DNA of 64,000 nucleotides from Desmonostoc muscorum LEGE 12446 (GCF_015207005.2 NZ_JADEXS020000001.1:1736001-1800000); one strand, 5' to 3'. Positions 1 to 9,361 are shown, numbered from the stretch's first letter. Notes: a model not told the origin generated them from the sequence alone. Translations and numbers: made by a program.

Positions 1-720
1 GAAGCAGGTATCTCCTAAATCGGCGAGGCGATTGATTACAGCATCGAGTTCGGGGAGTTCGGCTGTGGGTATTAAACCCAAATGGCGATCGGGGATTGCG
101 ATGTTATCTTGACGCCGCAGCACACCGAGAATCGGTAATTGTAGGGATTCTAGGGAGTCTTTGAGGAGAGAGAGATGGCGATCGCTCCCCACTCGATTGA
201 GTACCACACCAGCCATTTTAATTCGGGGATCAAAAGATTGGTAGCCGTGGGCGATCGCTGCTACAGAACCAGACAAACGGCTGCAATCAATCACCAACAC
301 CACAGGCAAATCTAACAGCCGCGCAATGTGTGCCGTACTCGCAAAGTCAGTTGGGCATGGGGCATTGGTTATTCTCCGCGTCTCCCTCATCTCCCTCATC
401 TCCCTCATCTCCCCCACTCCCCACTCCCTACTCCCCTTCACACCATCAAATAATCCCATCACCCCTTCCACTAGGGCATATTCACTTAGTTGACTATGAT
501 GGGCAAAACATTGCTGAACGTAGGCTTCAGAAGTTAGTACTGGGTCTAAATTTCGACAAGCACGACCGGTTACATGTTGATGAAACATGGGGTCAATATA
601 GTCTGGGCCGACCTTGAAAGATTGCACGGGGCGATCGCGACGACATAAAGATGCTAAAAGGGTGAGCGTGACTGTTGTCTTGCCCACCCCACTACGTTCT
701 CCAGCAATGATTAACGCCAT
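1..720 (-). CDS. cbiA: Cobyrinate a,c-diamide synthase, N-terminal part (3' end beyond window)
   Basis: Reading the minus strand from the ATG at 718-720 gives an uninterrupted frame to the window edge. It starts MALIIAGERSGVGKTTVT, a P-loop of the dethiobiotin-synthetase-like class, followed by VGPDYIDPMFH and VEGVMGLFDG, which are hallmarks of CobB/CbiA. This enzyme amidates the a and c side chains of cobyrinate with ATP and glutamine in cobalamin synthesis. The glutamine amidotransferase half lies outside the window. About 25 extra residues, rich in repeated Arg-Glu-Met, sit between the FDGVKG segment and STAHIARLL. They come from a DNA tandem repeat (see the repeat entry) and keep the frame open. 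cbiG at 34.2-34.7 kb belongs to the same pathway. The family call is firm; whether the enzyme tolerates the insertion is unknown. Confidence 0.9.
   Translation of the reverse strand, partial: MALIIAGERSGVGKTTVTLTLLASLCRRDRPVQSFKVGPDYIDPMFHQHVTGRACRNLDPVLTSEAYVQQCFAHHSQLSEYALVEGVMGLFDGVKGSREWGVGEMREMREMRETRRITNAPCPTDFASTAHIARLLDLPVVLVIDCSRLSGSVAAIAHGYQSFDPRIKMAGVVLNRVGSDRHLSLLKDSLESLQLPILGVLRRQDNIAIPDRHLGLIPTAELPELDAVINRLADLGDTCF
355..440. repeat. STRR-type low-complexity insertion inside cbiA
   Basis: Repeated ctccctcat units (about 380-409) are flanked by runs of the ccccactcccc / ggcatggggcatt kind. The same composite recurs in non-coding DNA at 57331-57409 and resembles the short tandemly repeated repetitive sequences of heterocystous cyanobacteria. 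Here it is read through in frame on the minus strand as repeated Met-Arg-Glu. Confidence 0.8.
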
Positions 721-871
721 AAATGAAACAAATGAACTTGTTATACCAATTAAAAAGAAGAAAACCAGCCAATTAGGGGAGTTAGGCTGAAAAAGTTTGT
801 CTAATAATGATTAATAGCTAGAGATTAGCTGAGATCGGATAGTGATAAGCCACGAGAAGAGAAACCTTTTT

Positions 872-1507
872 ATGATCATTGTTCATCATCTTAACAACTC
901 GCGATCGCAGCGTGTGCTATGGCTACTTGAGGAATTAGGTATCGAATACGAGATTAAATTCTATGAACGCGATCCAAAGACGATGTTGGCACCGGAGTCG
1001 CTGCGCCAAGTTCATCCCCTCGGTAAGTCACCAGTGATCACAGATGGAGAGATCACCATCGCTGAGTCAGGCGCCATCATCGAATACCTCGTTAATCGCT
1101 ACGGCAATGGTCGCCTAGTTCCGGCATCCGATACACCTGAGCATCTGCGCTATACATATTGGCTGCATTACGCCGAAGGTTCTGCAATGCCACTTTTGGT
1201 AATGCGGCTGGTTTTGAACAATTTCGGTGAAGGAGATAGCAACGTCGTTAGGGGATTTGTCGCCCCTCAGATCAAACTTCATTTTGACTACATAGAAAGT
1301 GAACTCCGTAAAAGTACGTGGTTTGCAGGTGAGGAATTCACCGCCGCCGATATCCAAATGAGCTTTCCCCTCGAAGTAGTCGCCATGCTAAGAGAAGACA
1401 TCGAGAACCGCCCAAAGCTAAAAGAATTTATCGATCGCATTCATGGGCGACCTGCTTACAAACGGGCACTTGAGCGTGGAGGCAAATACGACGTATCTTT
1501 TCAATAA
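872..1507 (+). CDS. Glutathione S-transferase
   Basis: The product of about 211 residues has an N-terminal thioredoxin-like fold (MIIVHHLNNSRSQRVLWLLEE) with the Ser/Arg region and the conserved PLGKSPVITDG and IAESGAIIEYL segments that bind glutathione. An all-helical C-terminal domain follows, with FTAADIQMSFPLE. This is the cytosolic GST architecture, conjugating glutathione to electrophiles or reducing peroxides; the substrate is unknown. I chose the ATG at 872 because the family begins at MIIVHH. An in-frame GTG at 842 would add ten residues of no family character. It stands alone, divergent from cbiA and convergent with opcA. Confidence 0.9.
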   Translation: MIIVHHLNNSRSQRVLWLLEELGIEYEIKFYERDPKTMLAPESLRQVHPLGKSPVITDGEITIAESGAIIEYLVNRYGNGRLVPASDTPEHLRYTYWLHYAEGSAMPLLVMRLVLNNFGEGDSNVVRGFVAPQIKLHFDYIESELRKSTWFAGEEFTAADIQMSFPLEVVAMLREDIENRPKLKEFIDRIHGRPAYKRALERGGKYDVSFQ

Positions 1508-1627
1508 ATTTGGGAAAAGCAACAGCAAAATATCCGATTTGTAGAGACGGCGATTTATCCCGTCTCTTGCCTTGAATTATTGATATAGGAATCCGATGTG
1601 ATTGTTGAAAAAAATTCTGTATACAAA

Positions 1628-1669
1628 AACCCTCCAGATTTTGGGAATATCTAAAAATCTGGAGGGGTT
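1628..1669. terminator. Bidirectional terminator between gst and opcA
   Basis: Inverted arms around CCTCCAGATTTT and AAAATCTGGAGG enclose a loop of about 10 nt. On the minus strand the stem is followed by TTTTTGTAT, fitting the end of the leftward opcA message; on the plus strand a weaker T-rich stretch follows. A small extra hairpin (gagacgg/ccgtctc) lies at 1544-1566. Confidence 0.75.
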
Positions 1670-1717
1670 GTGTTTGATTTTCCTAATTTTAGTAACTTTT
1701 ATTCTTTCTAGGCGAAG

Positions 1718-3097
1718 CTAACTATTTGTTCCCAACTTAAAAGTTTTCGCTATCACTCCTAGACTTTCTTCAAAAAGTGACTCCCGACCCCAGCGTTGCA
1801 CCTGCTGACTCAGCAATGCTTCCGCCTTTTGTTCTGAGAGTGAACTCACTTGTTGAAACAGACCTGCGGCTTGGGCACCACCGTGTGTTTCCATCCGCAT
1901 ACAACCACCGGTTTCTGAGCAGATTACTGTACCGCAGTCTGCCTTGGGATTTGTGGAACTTAGGCGGATAGCAATCAAGTCACCAACAATTTCACCCACA
2001 TCAGCAACAGGAACTCCAGCTAATTCAGCTTCTACTTGTCGCTGGTCTTGGGCAAGGAAGCCAATACGAGTGATGTCGTAATCTCCGCTTTCCTTTTGAT
2101 AGGAAACTGGCTGCCATTGTAGCCGACTTGCTAGCCAACCCAAAAACAGCAATGCCTGTGCGGGGTTGCCTTTTTCGTAATCAATTGTGACTCTATCAAT
2201 TTCTTTGAGGGCGGCGCGACGGTGGGGTGAATCGTAGGCTTCAGCTGTCAATTCCTGCCATGCTGAGAGGCGACGCCAGTTCAAGTCAGCTAGGGGAACA
2301 CCAGTTTCCACCAATTCTTCTAGGCGGAGTAAATCACTTTCTGGCTCGTTAAAGCGGCAAGAATCCACAATCACGTTATTGCAAACTGCTGCCAACCGCT
2401 TGAATAAAGTGTTGTTGGGGTCTGGTGTTGCTTTCCACCAAAGAAATTTGGGTAAGCCACCAATCAACAATGCTGGAATCATGCCACCTATGCGTTCCAA
2501 AGCAGCAGCGGTGCCACTGAGAGTTATGTATTCACAGCAGATGAGTGTGCTTGAGGATTGCTTTTGAATGGGGCAATAAGCAGAAACTTGAGCTTTGACG
2601 CCTTCATCTTCTCCCGCAATGGGAAACAGGGCAATAATCCGGCAGGGGTTACGGAGAGCGATTTCATCGGCTATCCTGGGGCTTGGGGCATTTAAGTTAT
2701 AGGAAACAGAACCATTATCCCCGTTCAGTGAATTTCCCTGACGTTTGGTGAATTCTTCTCGCAATGTAACGAGGGTTTCGGGTGTTGCAGTTCCGGTTTC
2801 TGGCAGTGCATATTTTATCTGTACTTGCCGCAGGGCGGCCTCCATCTGAGGCCCTAAAATCCCATCAAGTGGCCCGTTATAAAATCCTAAACTCGCCAAA
2901 AGATATTGGGTTTCTTCTGGTTCGTAAACCACTAAAGTAAATGTCGTGGCGCGAGTAGCAGCAGGAAGTCCACCATCTTCGCCGGTAATGCCGTAACTTT
3001 GCCAGATTTGATTAAGTTCCGCTTCTATTTCTGTAAGCGAAATATCCTTCGGAGCTTGAAGTGAAAAAATAGTAGGAGCTTGGGGAGCCATAGTCAA
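1718..3097 (-). CDS. opcA: Glucose-6-phosphate dehydrogenase assembly/activator protein OpcA
   Basis: The 459-residue protein matches cyanobacterial OpcA, which activates and redox-tunes G6PDH (Zwf) and is needed for dark and heterocyst reductant supply. Residues of about 60-115 (LLASLGFYNGPLDGILGPQ and onward) look like a peptidoglycan-binding-type three-helix repeat fused in front of the OpcA core, a known feature of cyanobacterial versions. The core contains PCRIIALFP and GGLPKFLWWKATPDP. It is the last gene of the leftward fbp-tal-zwf-opcA cluster, 170 bp after zwf across a tandem-repeat spacer. The start follows from the family N-terminus. Confidence 0.93.
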   Translation of the reverse strand: MTMAPQAPTIFSLQAPKDISLTEIEAELNQIWQSYGITGEDGGLPAATRATTFTLVVYEPEETQYLLASLGFYNGPLDGILGPQMEAALRQVQIKYALPETGTATPETLVTLREEFTKRQGNSLNGDNGSVSYNLNAPSPRIADEIALRNPCRIIALFPIAGEDEGVKAQVSAYCPIQKQSSSTLICCEYITLSGTAAALERIGGMIPALLIGGLPKFLWWKATPDPNNTLFKRLAAVCNNVIVDSCRFNEPESDLLRLEELVETGVPLADLNWRRLSAWQELTAEAYDSPHRRAALKEIDRVTIDYEKGNPAQALLFLGWLASRLQWQPVSYQKESGDYDITRIGFLAQDQRQVEAELAGVPVADVGEIVGDLIAIRLSSTNPKADCGTVICSETGGCMRMETHGGAQAAGLFQQVSSLSEQKAEALLSQQVQRWGRESLFEESLGVIAKTFKLGTNS

Positions 3098-3262
3098 TTT
3101 TGGATTTTGGATTTTGGATTTTGGATTTGAGATTTGAGATTTGAGATTTTGGATTAAGAATTGGTAATTTGGTAATTAGTAATTGGTAATAGTTTTTCAT
3201 ATTCCCTATTACCTATTCCCTATTTCACCGTCCCTAATCTAAAATCTAAAATCTAAAATCTA
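3098..3262. repeat. Tandem-repeat spacer between zwf and opcA
   Basis: The gap consists of repeats of tttggatttt / gagatttga type on one side and taaaatctaaaatc on the other, plus ttggtaatttggtaatt runs. These are short low-complexity repeats of the STRR class. The arms are partly inverted with respect to each other, so the transcript could fold. No gene is visible. Confidence 0.8.
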
Positions 3263-3267
3263 AAATT

Positions 3268-4797
3268 TTACAGTCTGCGCCAGCGACGGCCGTCCTGGTT
3301 AATTAATAATTCTGCTTCGGTTGGTTCCCAAGTACCAGCTTCGTATTCGGGAATAGTAGTTGGGTCTGTGGGTGCATCCCAAACTGAAAGGGCTGGAGTT
3401 ACTACTTGCCAAGCTGCTTCTACTTCGTCGGCGCGGGTGAATAATGTTTGGTCGCCCATCATACAATCAAGGAAAAGGCGATCGTAGGCATCGGAAGTTG
3501 CTTGGATGCCAAAGGAGCCATAACTAAAGTCCATGTCCACGGAACGGGTGCGGAATTCTGCCCCTGGCATTTTCACATCAAAGCGCAGGGAAATTCCTTC
3601 ATTCGGCTGAATCCGCATGGCCAAAATATTGGCGTTTGCCTGTTGGGCGGCAGATTGGAACATCCGAGACGGAACTTCGCGGAAGTGAATGGAAATCTCA
3701 CTGACTTTTTTCGGCATCCGCTTCCCGGTACGCAAGTAGAAAGGAACACCTTTCCAACGCCAGTTATCTACCAAAAACTTCATTCCGACGTAGGTGGGTG
3801 TAGTGGATTTGGGATCAACACCTGGTTCTTCCCGATACCCTGGCACTGCTTGACCCTTCATCCAGCCAGCACTATATTGACCGCGCACTGCTGACCGTGA
3901 CAGATTGTGAACATCAGCTAGACGAGTAGCTTGGAGTACCTTCACTTTTTCTGTACGGATGCTGTCAGCATCCATTGCGTTGGGTGCTTCCATTGCTGTC
4001 AGGCAGTAAAGTTGCATCAAGTGGTTTTGCAACATATCCCGTAGTGCGCCGGCGCTTTCATAGTAACCAGCCCGGTCTTCCACGCCCACGGTTTCTGCCA
4101 CGGTAATTTGCACGTGGTCAACAAATTGACGATTCCACAATGGTTCAAAAATCGCATTGGCAAAGCGAAACACCAGTAAGTTCTGGACTGTTTCTTTACC
4201 CAAGTAGTGGTCAATACGATAGACTTGGTTTTCTTTACAAAATTTCTGTACCACTTGGTTGAGACTCTGGGCTGAAGCCAAGTCACGACCAAAGGGTTTT
4301 TCAATTACCAGACGATGTTTGTAGGCATCTTCTAGCATTCCCGCGGTTCCTAGCTGCTTAATTGCTTCGGGAAAGAATGCCGGAGCAACGGAGAGGTAAA
4401 ACATCCGATTGCCCCGCGTGCCCCGCTTTTCGTCTAATTCAGTTAATAAATTTTTCAGTTTTTGGTAGCTTTCCGGCTTGTCGATATCGCCAGGAGAGTA
4501 GAACAAACCTTGAGAAAAGTCTTGCCAGAGTTCACCCAAATCGACATCGGGATGTGCCTCTTCCATACCTTTCTGCATCTGTTCGCGGAAGTATTCGTGC
4601 GTCCACTCTCGACGTGCTACGCCGACGATGGTAGTTTCAGGTGGAATCCGCCGTTCTCGCCGCAATTTGTAAAGTGCTGGTACTAGTTTGCGCCAGGTAA
4701 GGTCACCGGAAGCGCCAAAGATAACTATAATTTGGGGTTCGGGCATCCCCTGTTGTTGCAGACCAACGCGCAAGGGATTTTCTAGCAGACTGACCAT
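3268..4797 (-). CDS. zwf: Glucose-6-phosphate 1-dehydrogenase
   Basis: The 509-residue enzyme makes NADPH and 6-phosphogluconolactone, the first step of the oxidative pentose phosphate pathway. The nucleotide-binding [10 protein letters not shown] is at residues 28-37 and the active-site RIDHYLGKE at 194-202, with EKPFGRD before it. Cys187 and Cys445 are both present; these are the positions reported as the thioredoxin-responsive pair of Anabaena G6PDH, so light-dark redox control is likely. It lies between tal and opcA in the same leftward cluster. Length and ends match the cyanobacterial family. Confidence 0.97.
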   Translation of the reverse strand: MVSLLENPLRVGLQQQGMPEPQIIVIFGASGDLTWRKLVPALYKLRRERRIPPETTIVGVARREWTHEYFREQMQKGMEEAHPDVDLGELWQDFSQGLFYSPGDIDKPESYQKLKNLLTELDEKRGTRGNRMFYLSVAPAFFPEAIKQLGTAGMLEDAYKHRLVIEKPFGRDLASAQSLNQVVQKFCKENQVYRIDHYLGKETVQNLLVFRFANAIFEPLWNRQFVDHVQITVAETVGVEDRAGYYESAGALRDMLQNHLMQLYCLTAMEAPNAMDADSIRTEKVKVLQATRLADVHNLSRSAVRGQYSAGWMKGQAVPGYREEPGVDPKSTTPTYVGMKFLVDNWRWKGVPFYLRTGKRMPKKVSEISIHFREVPSRMFQSAAQQANANILAMRIQPNEGISLRFDVKMPGAEFRTRSVDMDFSYGSFGIQATSDAYDRLFLDCMMGDQTLFTRADEVEAAWQVVTPALSVWDAPTDPTTIPEYEAGTWEPTEAELLINQDGRRWRRL

Positions 4798-4799
4798 AG

Positions 4800-4975
4800 G
4801 AATTTTGGATTTTAGATTTTGGATTTTGGATTGGGGATTGGGTATTGGGGATTGGGTACTGGGGATTGGGTATTGGGTACTGGGTATTGGAAAATAGTAT
4901 TTAATCTTATTTCCCAGTCCCTAGTCCCCAGTCCCCAGTCCCTAGTCCCTAGTCTCTACCCCCACTCCCCAGCCT
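4800..4975. repeat. STRR spacer between tal and zwf
   Basis: Repeats of ggggattgggtattg type (4833-4895) face ccccagtccctagtcccc-type repeats (4913-4975), giving opposing G-rich and C-rich arms that could pair in the mRNA. Sequence of this type is scattered in Nostoc-like genomes as STRR families. No gene is visible. Confidence 0.85.
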
Positions 4976-6121
4976 CTACACTGGTGACAATACCTTGATT
5001 TTTTCTTCTAAAGAGTTCATCAAGGACTGGAAGGGCTGGATGAACTTGTCAATACCTTCAACTAAGAGTTCATCCATTACGGTGTCGATCGCGATGTTGA
5101 TATCGGGATCTTTGAGGTTTTCGATCAGCTTGTAAGCTTCATCTACGCTTGTTTCTAAACGTTCGCCTACGTTACAATGATCGGCACAAGCTTTGATGGT
5201 GGCTGGTGGTAGGGTGTTCACGGTATCTCTACCAATCAACTCATCGACATACATCACGTCGCTGTAGCTGGGGTTTTTGGTGCTGGTGCTAGCCCACAGT
5301 AGCCGCTGTACTTTCGCTCCTTTTGCTGCTAAGGCTTGCCAGCGATCGCTTTTAATGATTTTCTGATATTCTTGGTAGGCAATCTTGGCGTTTGCGATCG
5401 CTACTTTTCCTTTCACAGCTCTCAGCTTCGCTTCCACGGCAATATCATCAACACCTTTTTTCAACTTAGCATCTATTTTGGCGTCAATGTTGTTATCAAT
5501 CCGACTGAGGAAGAAACTAGCAACTGAAGCTATTTTGCTGATGTCTTCACCTCCACTTGCCCGTTTTTCTAAACCCCGAATATACGCCCAAGCTGTGTTT
5601 ACGTAGCTTTCTACAGAAAACAGCAATGTGATGTTAACATTCATGCCTTCGGCAATTACCTGTTCTACTGCTGGCAAACCAGCTTCAGTACCGGGAATTT
5701 TAATCATCAAATTTTCCCGGCCAATTTCTTGGAAATACCGCCTAGCTTCACTGATTGTTGCTTGGGTATCATGGGCAATGGTAGGTGGTACTTCGATACT
5801 TACATAACCATCAAGGCGATTCGAGGCTTCGTAAACAGGGCGTAAAATATCACACGCACTACGAATATCTGCAAAAATCAGCGATTCGTAAATTTTGTAT
5901 GTTGGTAAGCCAGCCCGGACTCCAGCTTCGATATCGGCATCATAAATGACATTACCAGCGATCGCTTTTTCAAAAATCGCTGGATTGGAAGTTATGCCAG
6001 AAATTCCTTGATTTTCAACTAAGTCTCGGAGTTCGCCTGATTGAATAATGTCACGGCTCAAATTATCCATCCAGATACTTTGACCGTATTGCTTAATTTC
6101 TAGTAGATGATTGGTTGCCAT
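4976..6121 (-). CDS. tal: Transaldolase
   Basis: The 381-residue protein matches the long (type 2) transaldolases of cyanobacteria, moving a dihydroxyacetone unit between sugar phosphates in the pentose phosphate pathway. Family segments include SGITSNPAIFEKAI near residue 40, the Schiff-base lysine region LMIKIPGTEAG, NVNITLLFS, and VQRLLWASTSTKNPSYSDV. It follows fbp by 289 bp and precedes zwf by about 180 bp, the order known from Nostoc. The upstream 289-bp gap is AT-rich and probably holds its own promoter, but I could not identify one with confidence. Confidence 0.95.
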   Translation of the reverse strand: MATNHLLEIKQYGQSIWMDNLSRDIIQSGELRDLVENQGISGITSNPAIFEKAIAGNVIYDADIEAGVRAGLPTYKIYESLIFADIRSACDILRPVYEASNRLDGYVSIEVPPTIAHDTQATISEARRYFQEIGRENLMIKIPGTEAGLPAVEQVIAEGMNVNITLLFSVESYVNTAWAYIRGLEKRASGGEDISKIASVASFFLSRIDNNIDAKIDAKLKKGVDDIAVEAKLRAVKGKVAIANAKIAYQEYQKIIKSDRWQALAAKGAKVQRLLWASTSTKNPSYSDVMYVDELIGRDTVNTLPPATIKACADHCNVGERLETSVDEAYKLIENLKDPDINIAIDTVMDELLVEGIDKFIQPFQSLMNSLEEKIKVLSPV

Positions 6122-6410
6122 AACCTGGTTTGTTTCACTCCTGTATGATGTTTCCTAGTGAAGTTGGCATCCATCAAATTTTCAAACAGCTATCAGTTAA
6201 CATCTGTTGGTTATTAAGTGTTAAATACTGTTGATTTTTGATGGTGACTTTTGAATTGTGCCGCTGCCAATCACTTATCGCATCGACCAGCTGAGATAAT
6301 CCTTAATTTATTTTCAAGAACTGCTATTATGCATTCCTAATCCTAAATCACCATGATTAACCTTTAATTAATGAAATCTAAATGCATCTTTGACGATTTT
6401 TCATCCTCAT

Positions 6411-7481
6411 CTAATGACCGTTTTGAATAAAAGACTCCACTTTGGCGACATCTTCTTTACTACCAATAATTAAAGGTGTCCGCTGATGGAGTTTTTTCGG
6501 CACTACATCTAAGATATCTACTAGTCCTGTAGTTGCACGCCCGCCTGCTTGCTCAATCAAAAAGGCTAGAGGAGCGGTTTCATAAAGCAAGCGCAATTTA
6601 CCTTCTGGTTTTTGAATTGTCCCTGGGTAGAGAAATACGCCGCCTTGAACTAAAATTCTATGGATGTCGCTCACCATTGCCCCACTATATCGAGCGGTAT
6701 AGCCTTCTGTGCGGTGGACGTAACGGATATATTCTCGAATTGATTCTTCCCATTGCCAGAAGTTACCCTCATTGACGCTGTAAATAGAACCGTGGTTGGG
6801 AATGCGGATATTTTCTTCTGTGAGAATAAATTCGCCTAAGCTGGGGTCGAGGACAAAGGAATGAACCCCCTTACCTATACTATAAACCAGCATAGTGCTA
6901 GGCCCGTATAGGATGTATCCGGCAGCAATTTGCTTACGTCCGTTGGTGAGGAGGTCAGCTGCTTGGCGATCGCTATCATTGCCTTCTTGTTGGCGAATGG
7001 CGAAAATGGAACCTAAGCTGAGATTGTTATCGGTGTTGGATGAGCCATCAATTGGGTCATACAGCAGGGTATAGCGGCCAATGGGGCAATTTTCGGGAAT
7101 GTAGTAGGGATTGTCCATTTCCTCAGAAGCTAAGCGACAAACTAAGCCGCTTTGCTTAAATACTGAGATAAAGACATCGTTGGCATAAACATCCATCTTT
7201 TTGACGGATTCACCTTGGACATTCACTTCTCCGGTAAATCCGAGAACGCCTTCCATTAAACCAGCCCGACTCATGCGACGAGCAATGAGTTTACCAGCCA
7301 GGGCGATGCGATTCATCAGCGCACTCAAATCTTGTGCATCTGCCGAAAAACTTTGAAGTTGCTGTAAAACGTGACGCGATAGAGTAGTACAATCACGATC
7401 TAAAGCTTTGTCTGTAGCGTCGTTGATGGACAAATCTAAAGATTCTGGCGCTTGAGTCATTTTTGTGTTCTCCGTAGCCAC
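6411..7481 (-). CDS. fbp: Fructose-1,6-bisphosphatase class I
   Basis: The 356-residue class I enzyme removes the 1-phosphate of fructose 1,6-bisphosphate (gluconeogenesis and Calvin cycle). The metal-binding [13 protein letters not shown] motif, the [12 protein letters not shown] segment and the [18 protein letters not shown]-terminal motif are all present. It is the first gene of the leftward fbp-tal-zwf-opcA cluster. The N-terminal 20 residues ([15 protein letters not shown]...) are variable, so translation from the internal Met is possible, but the ATG at 7481 is used here. No unambiguous promoter element was seen upstream. Confidence 0.95.
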   Translation of the reverse strand: MATENTKMTQAPESLDLSINDATDKALDRDCTTLSRHVLQQLQSFSADAQDLSALMNRIALAGKLIARRMSRAGLMEGVLGFTGEVNVQGESVKKMDVYANDVFISVFKQSGLVCRLASEEMDNPYYIPENCPIGRYTLLYDPIDGSSNTDNNLSLGSIFAIRQQEGNDSDRQAADLLTNGRKQIAAGYILYGPSTMLVYSIGKGVHSFVLDPSLGEFILTEENIRIPNHGSIYSVNEGNFWQWEESIREYIRYVHRTEGYTARYSGAMVSDIHRILVQGGVFLYPGTIQKPEGKLRLLYETAPLAFLIEQAGGRATTGLVDILDVVPKKLHQRTPLIIGSKEDVAKVESFIQNGH

Positions 7482-7701
7482 TAGCTGCTAGTTGGGTTGT
7501 ATGTCGCAAGTTTATGGTTGCTGCTTCTATCTTAGAAAGGTAATTTGAGAAGTTAGATGCGACTTTAGATAAACTAAAGAAATGAATCTTCCGTGACTCT
7601 CGTGGCTAGTGTTGAGGTGTTGGGGGGAGCGATCGGAGTTTGAATTTGATCGATTATTCTCTTATAACTAAAAGCTGCAATTTTTTTGGTAAAAACTATG
7701 A

Positions 7702-7707
7702 TATAAT
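7702..7707 (+). promoter_or_regulatory. -10 box of the tRNA-Val gene
   Basis: A perfect TATAAT ends 10 nt before the mature tRNA 5' end. No good -35 box is evident in the preceding A/T-rich stretch. Confidence 0.55.
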
Positions 7708-7717
7708 AGCTAGTCTT

Positions 7718-7789
7718 GGGCGATTAGCACAGGGGTAGCGCACATCCTTCACACGGATGGGGTCACTGGTTCAAATCCAGTATCGCCCA
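7718..7789 (+). tRNA. tRNA-Val (anticodon CAC)
   Basis: The acceptor arms GGGCGAT (7718-7724) and ATCGCCC (7782-7788) pair fully, with discriminator A. The anticodon stem CATCC/GGATG holds the loop TTCACAC, giving anticodon CAC (reads GUG). The T arm is ACTGG-TTCAAAT-CCAGT. The D stem, GCAC against GCGC, contains one A-C mismatch where most tRNAs have a full pair. The 3' CCA is not encoded, which is usual in cyanobacteria. Confidence 0.93.
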
Positions 7790-7837
7790 TTTTAAGTAGA
7801 GCAATAGAATAGTTCCAGCTAACTAGCTTCAGTCTCT

Positions 7838-7932
7838 TGACACTCCCCAGCCTAAAGGCGTGGGGATTCTTCATTCATAGGCCCAACTTGCTCTAACAAG
7901 ATTACAAAGCCAGAGTAGAGGTCGAATGAAGC
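7838..7932 (-). mobile_element. Orphan end of an IS200/IS605 (TnpB-type) element
   Basis: Starting with TTGACACTCCCC, this stretch carries the hairpin CCCCAGCCTAAAGGCGTGGGG and then GATTCTTCATTCAT. On the minus strand it reads ...ATGAAGAATCCCC(hairpin)GGGGAGTGTCAA, the typical right end and 3' guide-RNA scaffold of cyanobacterial tnpB elements. No tnpB remains. The same end occurs at 25239-25322, in the same orientation. Confidence 0.75.
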
Positions 7933-8123
7933 TAGGACTTACGCATTGACACGAAAGACCAAATATGAATGATGTGAAAAACCACATCTGTCGTAGGGGC
8001 ACAGCATTGCTGTGCCCCTACAGCGTGCGTCTATCTACGATCAAAGAATGATTAATCAAAGCCTGAAACGACCTATTTTCGTGAACACATACCATGACTG
8101 ATTTGTACAGTGCGTAAGTCCTA
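7933..8123. mobile_element. MITE, copy 1 (TAGGACTTACGCA termini)
   Basis: The element has perfect 13-bp terminal inverted repeats TAGGACTTACGCA and TGCGTAAGTCCTA. It contains an internal palindrome of 13-bp arms (GTAGGGGCACAGC / GCTGTGCCCCTAC) near 7993-8021 and has no ORF. It is clearly homologous to the element at 25323-25530, read in the opposite direction. Confidence 0.85.
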
Positions 8124-8563
8124 GAAGCGTTCGGATCTAAGATCCAAGTGACCGTATCTCTACCGTACTCTTAATTCCAAACAAGACTAACTTTTGCAAC
8201 TTGGTATTATAGACTACTATTTTTTAGCGATCGCTACGCCCCCCGTACCCTTCGGGATCTTGCTACGCGTAGCGTCTCGTAGAGAAGGCATCGCAAAAAT
8301 TTTCAGTCTACTGATTGTGGAATACCTTAGCAGTATTTCTAACTTCTGCACCCATATATATAGTTTTTTGTCAAGGCAAAAATGCTATGTATTACGCAAC
8401 ATTACTTAATATTTATTAAAACTTCAATTAACTTTTAAGAGAAAATTATTTTTTAGAAGAAAAATTGGTGTGATACTACCTAAGTGAATACACCAGCGAT
8501 ATACAGTCTAAATTTTATCAGAAGCTTAATTTAGCTGTATATTACCTAACCTCAGCAGTCAGA
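8124..8563. other. Intergenic region upstream of the polysaccharide locus
   Basis: It contains a compact block of palindromic repeat pieces at 8225-8295 (HIP1-like gcgatcgc, acccttcgggat, tacgcgtagcg) of the kind common in Nostoc spacers. The rest is AT-rich leader, which probably includes the promoter of the exopolysaccharide genes. No convincing gene is present. Confidence 0.6.
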
Positions 8564-9361
8564 ATGATAGAACACCAGTATTACGTAAGTAAACAAGCCA
8601 AAGCTATACCTACACAAAAAATTGTCAATTCTCCTGTAAATGTATTAAAGTTTGATGAGCAAATAGGGATAATTCTGCAATGGGCTAAGAACTTTGAAAG
8701 CATGGTTGTTTGTGTAGCAAATGTTCACATGCTAATAGAGGCATATAGACAACCGAGTTTTGCCCGTATTTTAGAAAATGCAGATCTTGTTACTCCTGAC
8801 GGTATGCCTTTAGTTTGGATGCTGCAACTATTAGGGGCGAAAAATCAAAATCGTGTTGCTGGTTTGGATATCTTACTAGAACTATGCAGACTTGCTCCAC
8901 AACAGAACATCAGTATTTATTTTGTGGGAAGTGAAACAAGAGTTCTCGAACAGATGAGACAAAAACTTAAGGTTCAATTTCCTGATTTAAAAATCGCAGG
9001 TATGGAACCTTTACCATTTCGCCCTTTAACTCCAGGAGAAAATGATGCTTTAATCAAAAACATTAACCAAAGTAGGGCTGGTTTGGTCTTTGTAGCATTA
9101 GGCTGTCCCAAACAAGAGTATTGGATGGCTCAAAATAAAGGTAAAATTAAGGCAGTTATGATTGGTTTAGGTGGAGCTTTTCCTATGTATGCAGGAATCC
9201 ACAAACGCGCACCTTTGTGGCTGCAAAAACTAGGACTGGAATGGGCATATCGCTTAATACAAGAACCTAAGCGACTCTGGAAACGTTACTGCACTACGAA
9301 CGGAATTTTTATCTATCTGGCACTGAAGCAGTTGCTTATTCAAAGGATAAATCAAAATTAG
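8564..9361 (+). CDS. WecG/TagA/CpsF family glycosyltransferase
   Basis: The 265-residue protein has the GT26 signature: VVCVANVHMLIEAYRQPSF, ADLVTPDGMPLVWMLQLLG, a nucleotide-sugar region YFVGSE, and the C-terminal GLVFVALGCPKQEYWM and GLGGAFPMYAGIHKRAP. These enzymes add N-acetylmannosamine, N-acetylmannosaminuronate or a related sugar to a lipid-linked intermediate at the cytoplasmic face of the membrane. It is the first gene of the locus, followed by GDP-fucose genes, so it likely acts early in assembly of the repeat unit. The sugar used cannot be read from sequence. Confidence 0.88.
   Translation: MIEHQYYVSKQAKAIPTQKIVNSPVNVLKFDEQIGIILQWAKNFESMVVCVANVHMLIEAYRQPSFARILENADLVTPDGMPLVWMLQLLGAKNQNRVAGLDILLELCRLAPQQNISIYFVGSETRVLEQMRQKLKVQFPDLKIAGMEPLPFRPLTPGENDALIKNINQSRAGLVFVALGCPKQEYWMAQNKGKIKAVMIGLGGAFPMYAGIHKRAPLWLQKLGLEWAYRLIQEPKRLWKRYCTTNGIFIYLALKQLLIQRINQN

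Noticed and set aside
330..617. Plus-strand ORF of 95 codons rich in Ser/Pro
   Set aside because: It is the antisense of cbiA and the translated tandem repeat; the minus frame has clear family motifs.
8194..8409. 71-codon ORF before the polysaccharide locus
   Set aside because: It runs through a palindromic repeat block and has no protein-like or family signal.
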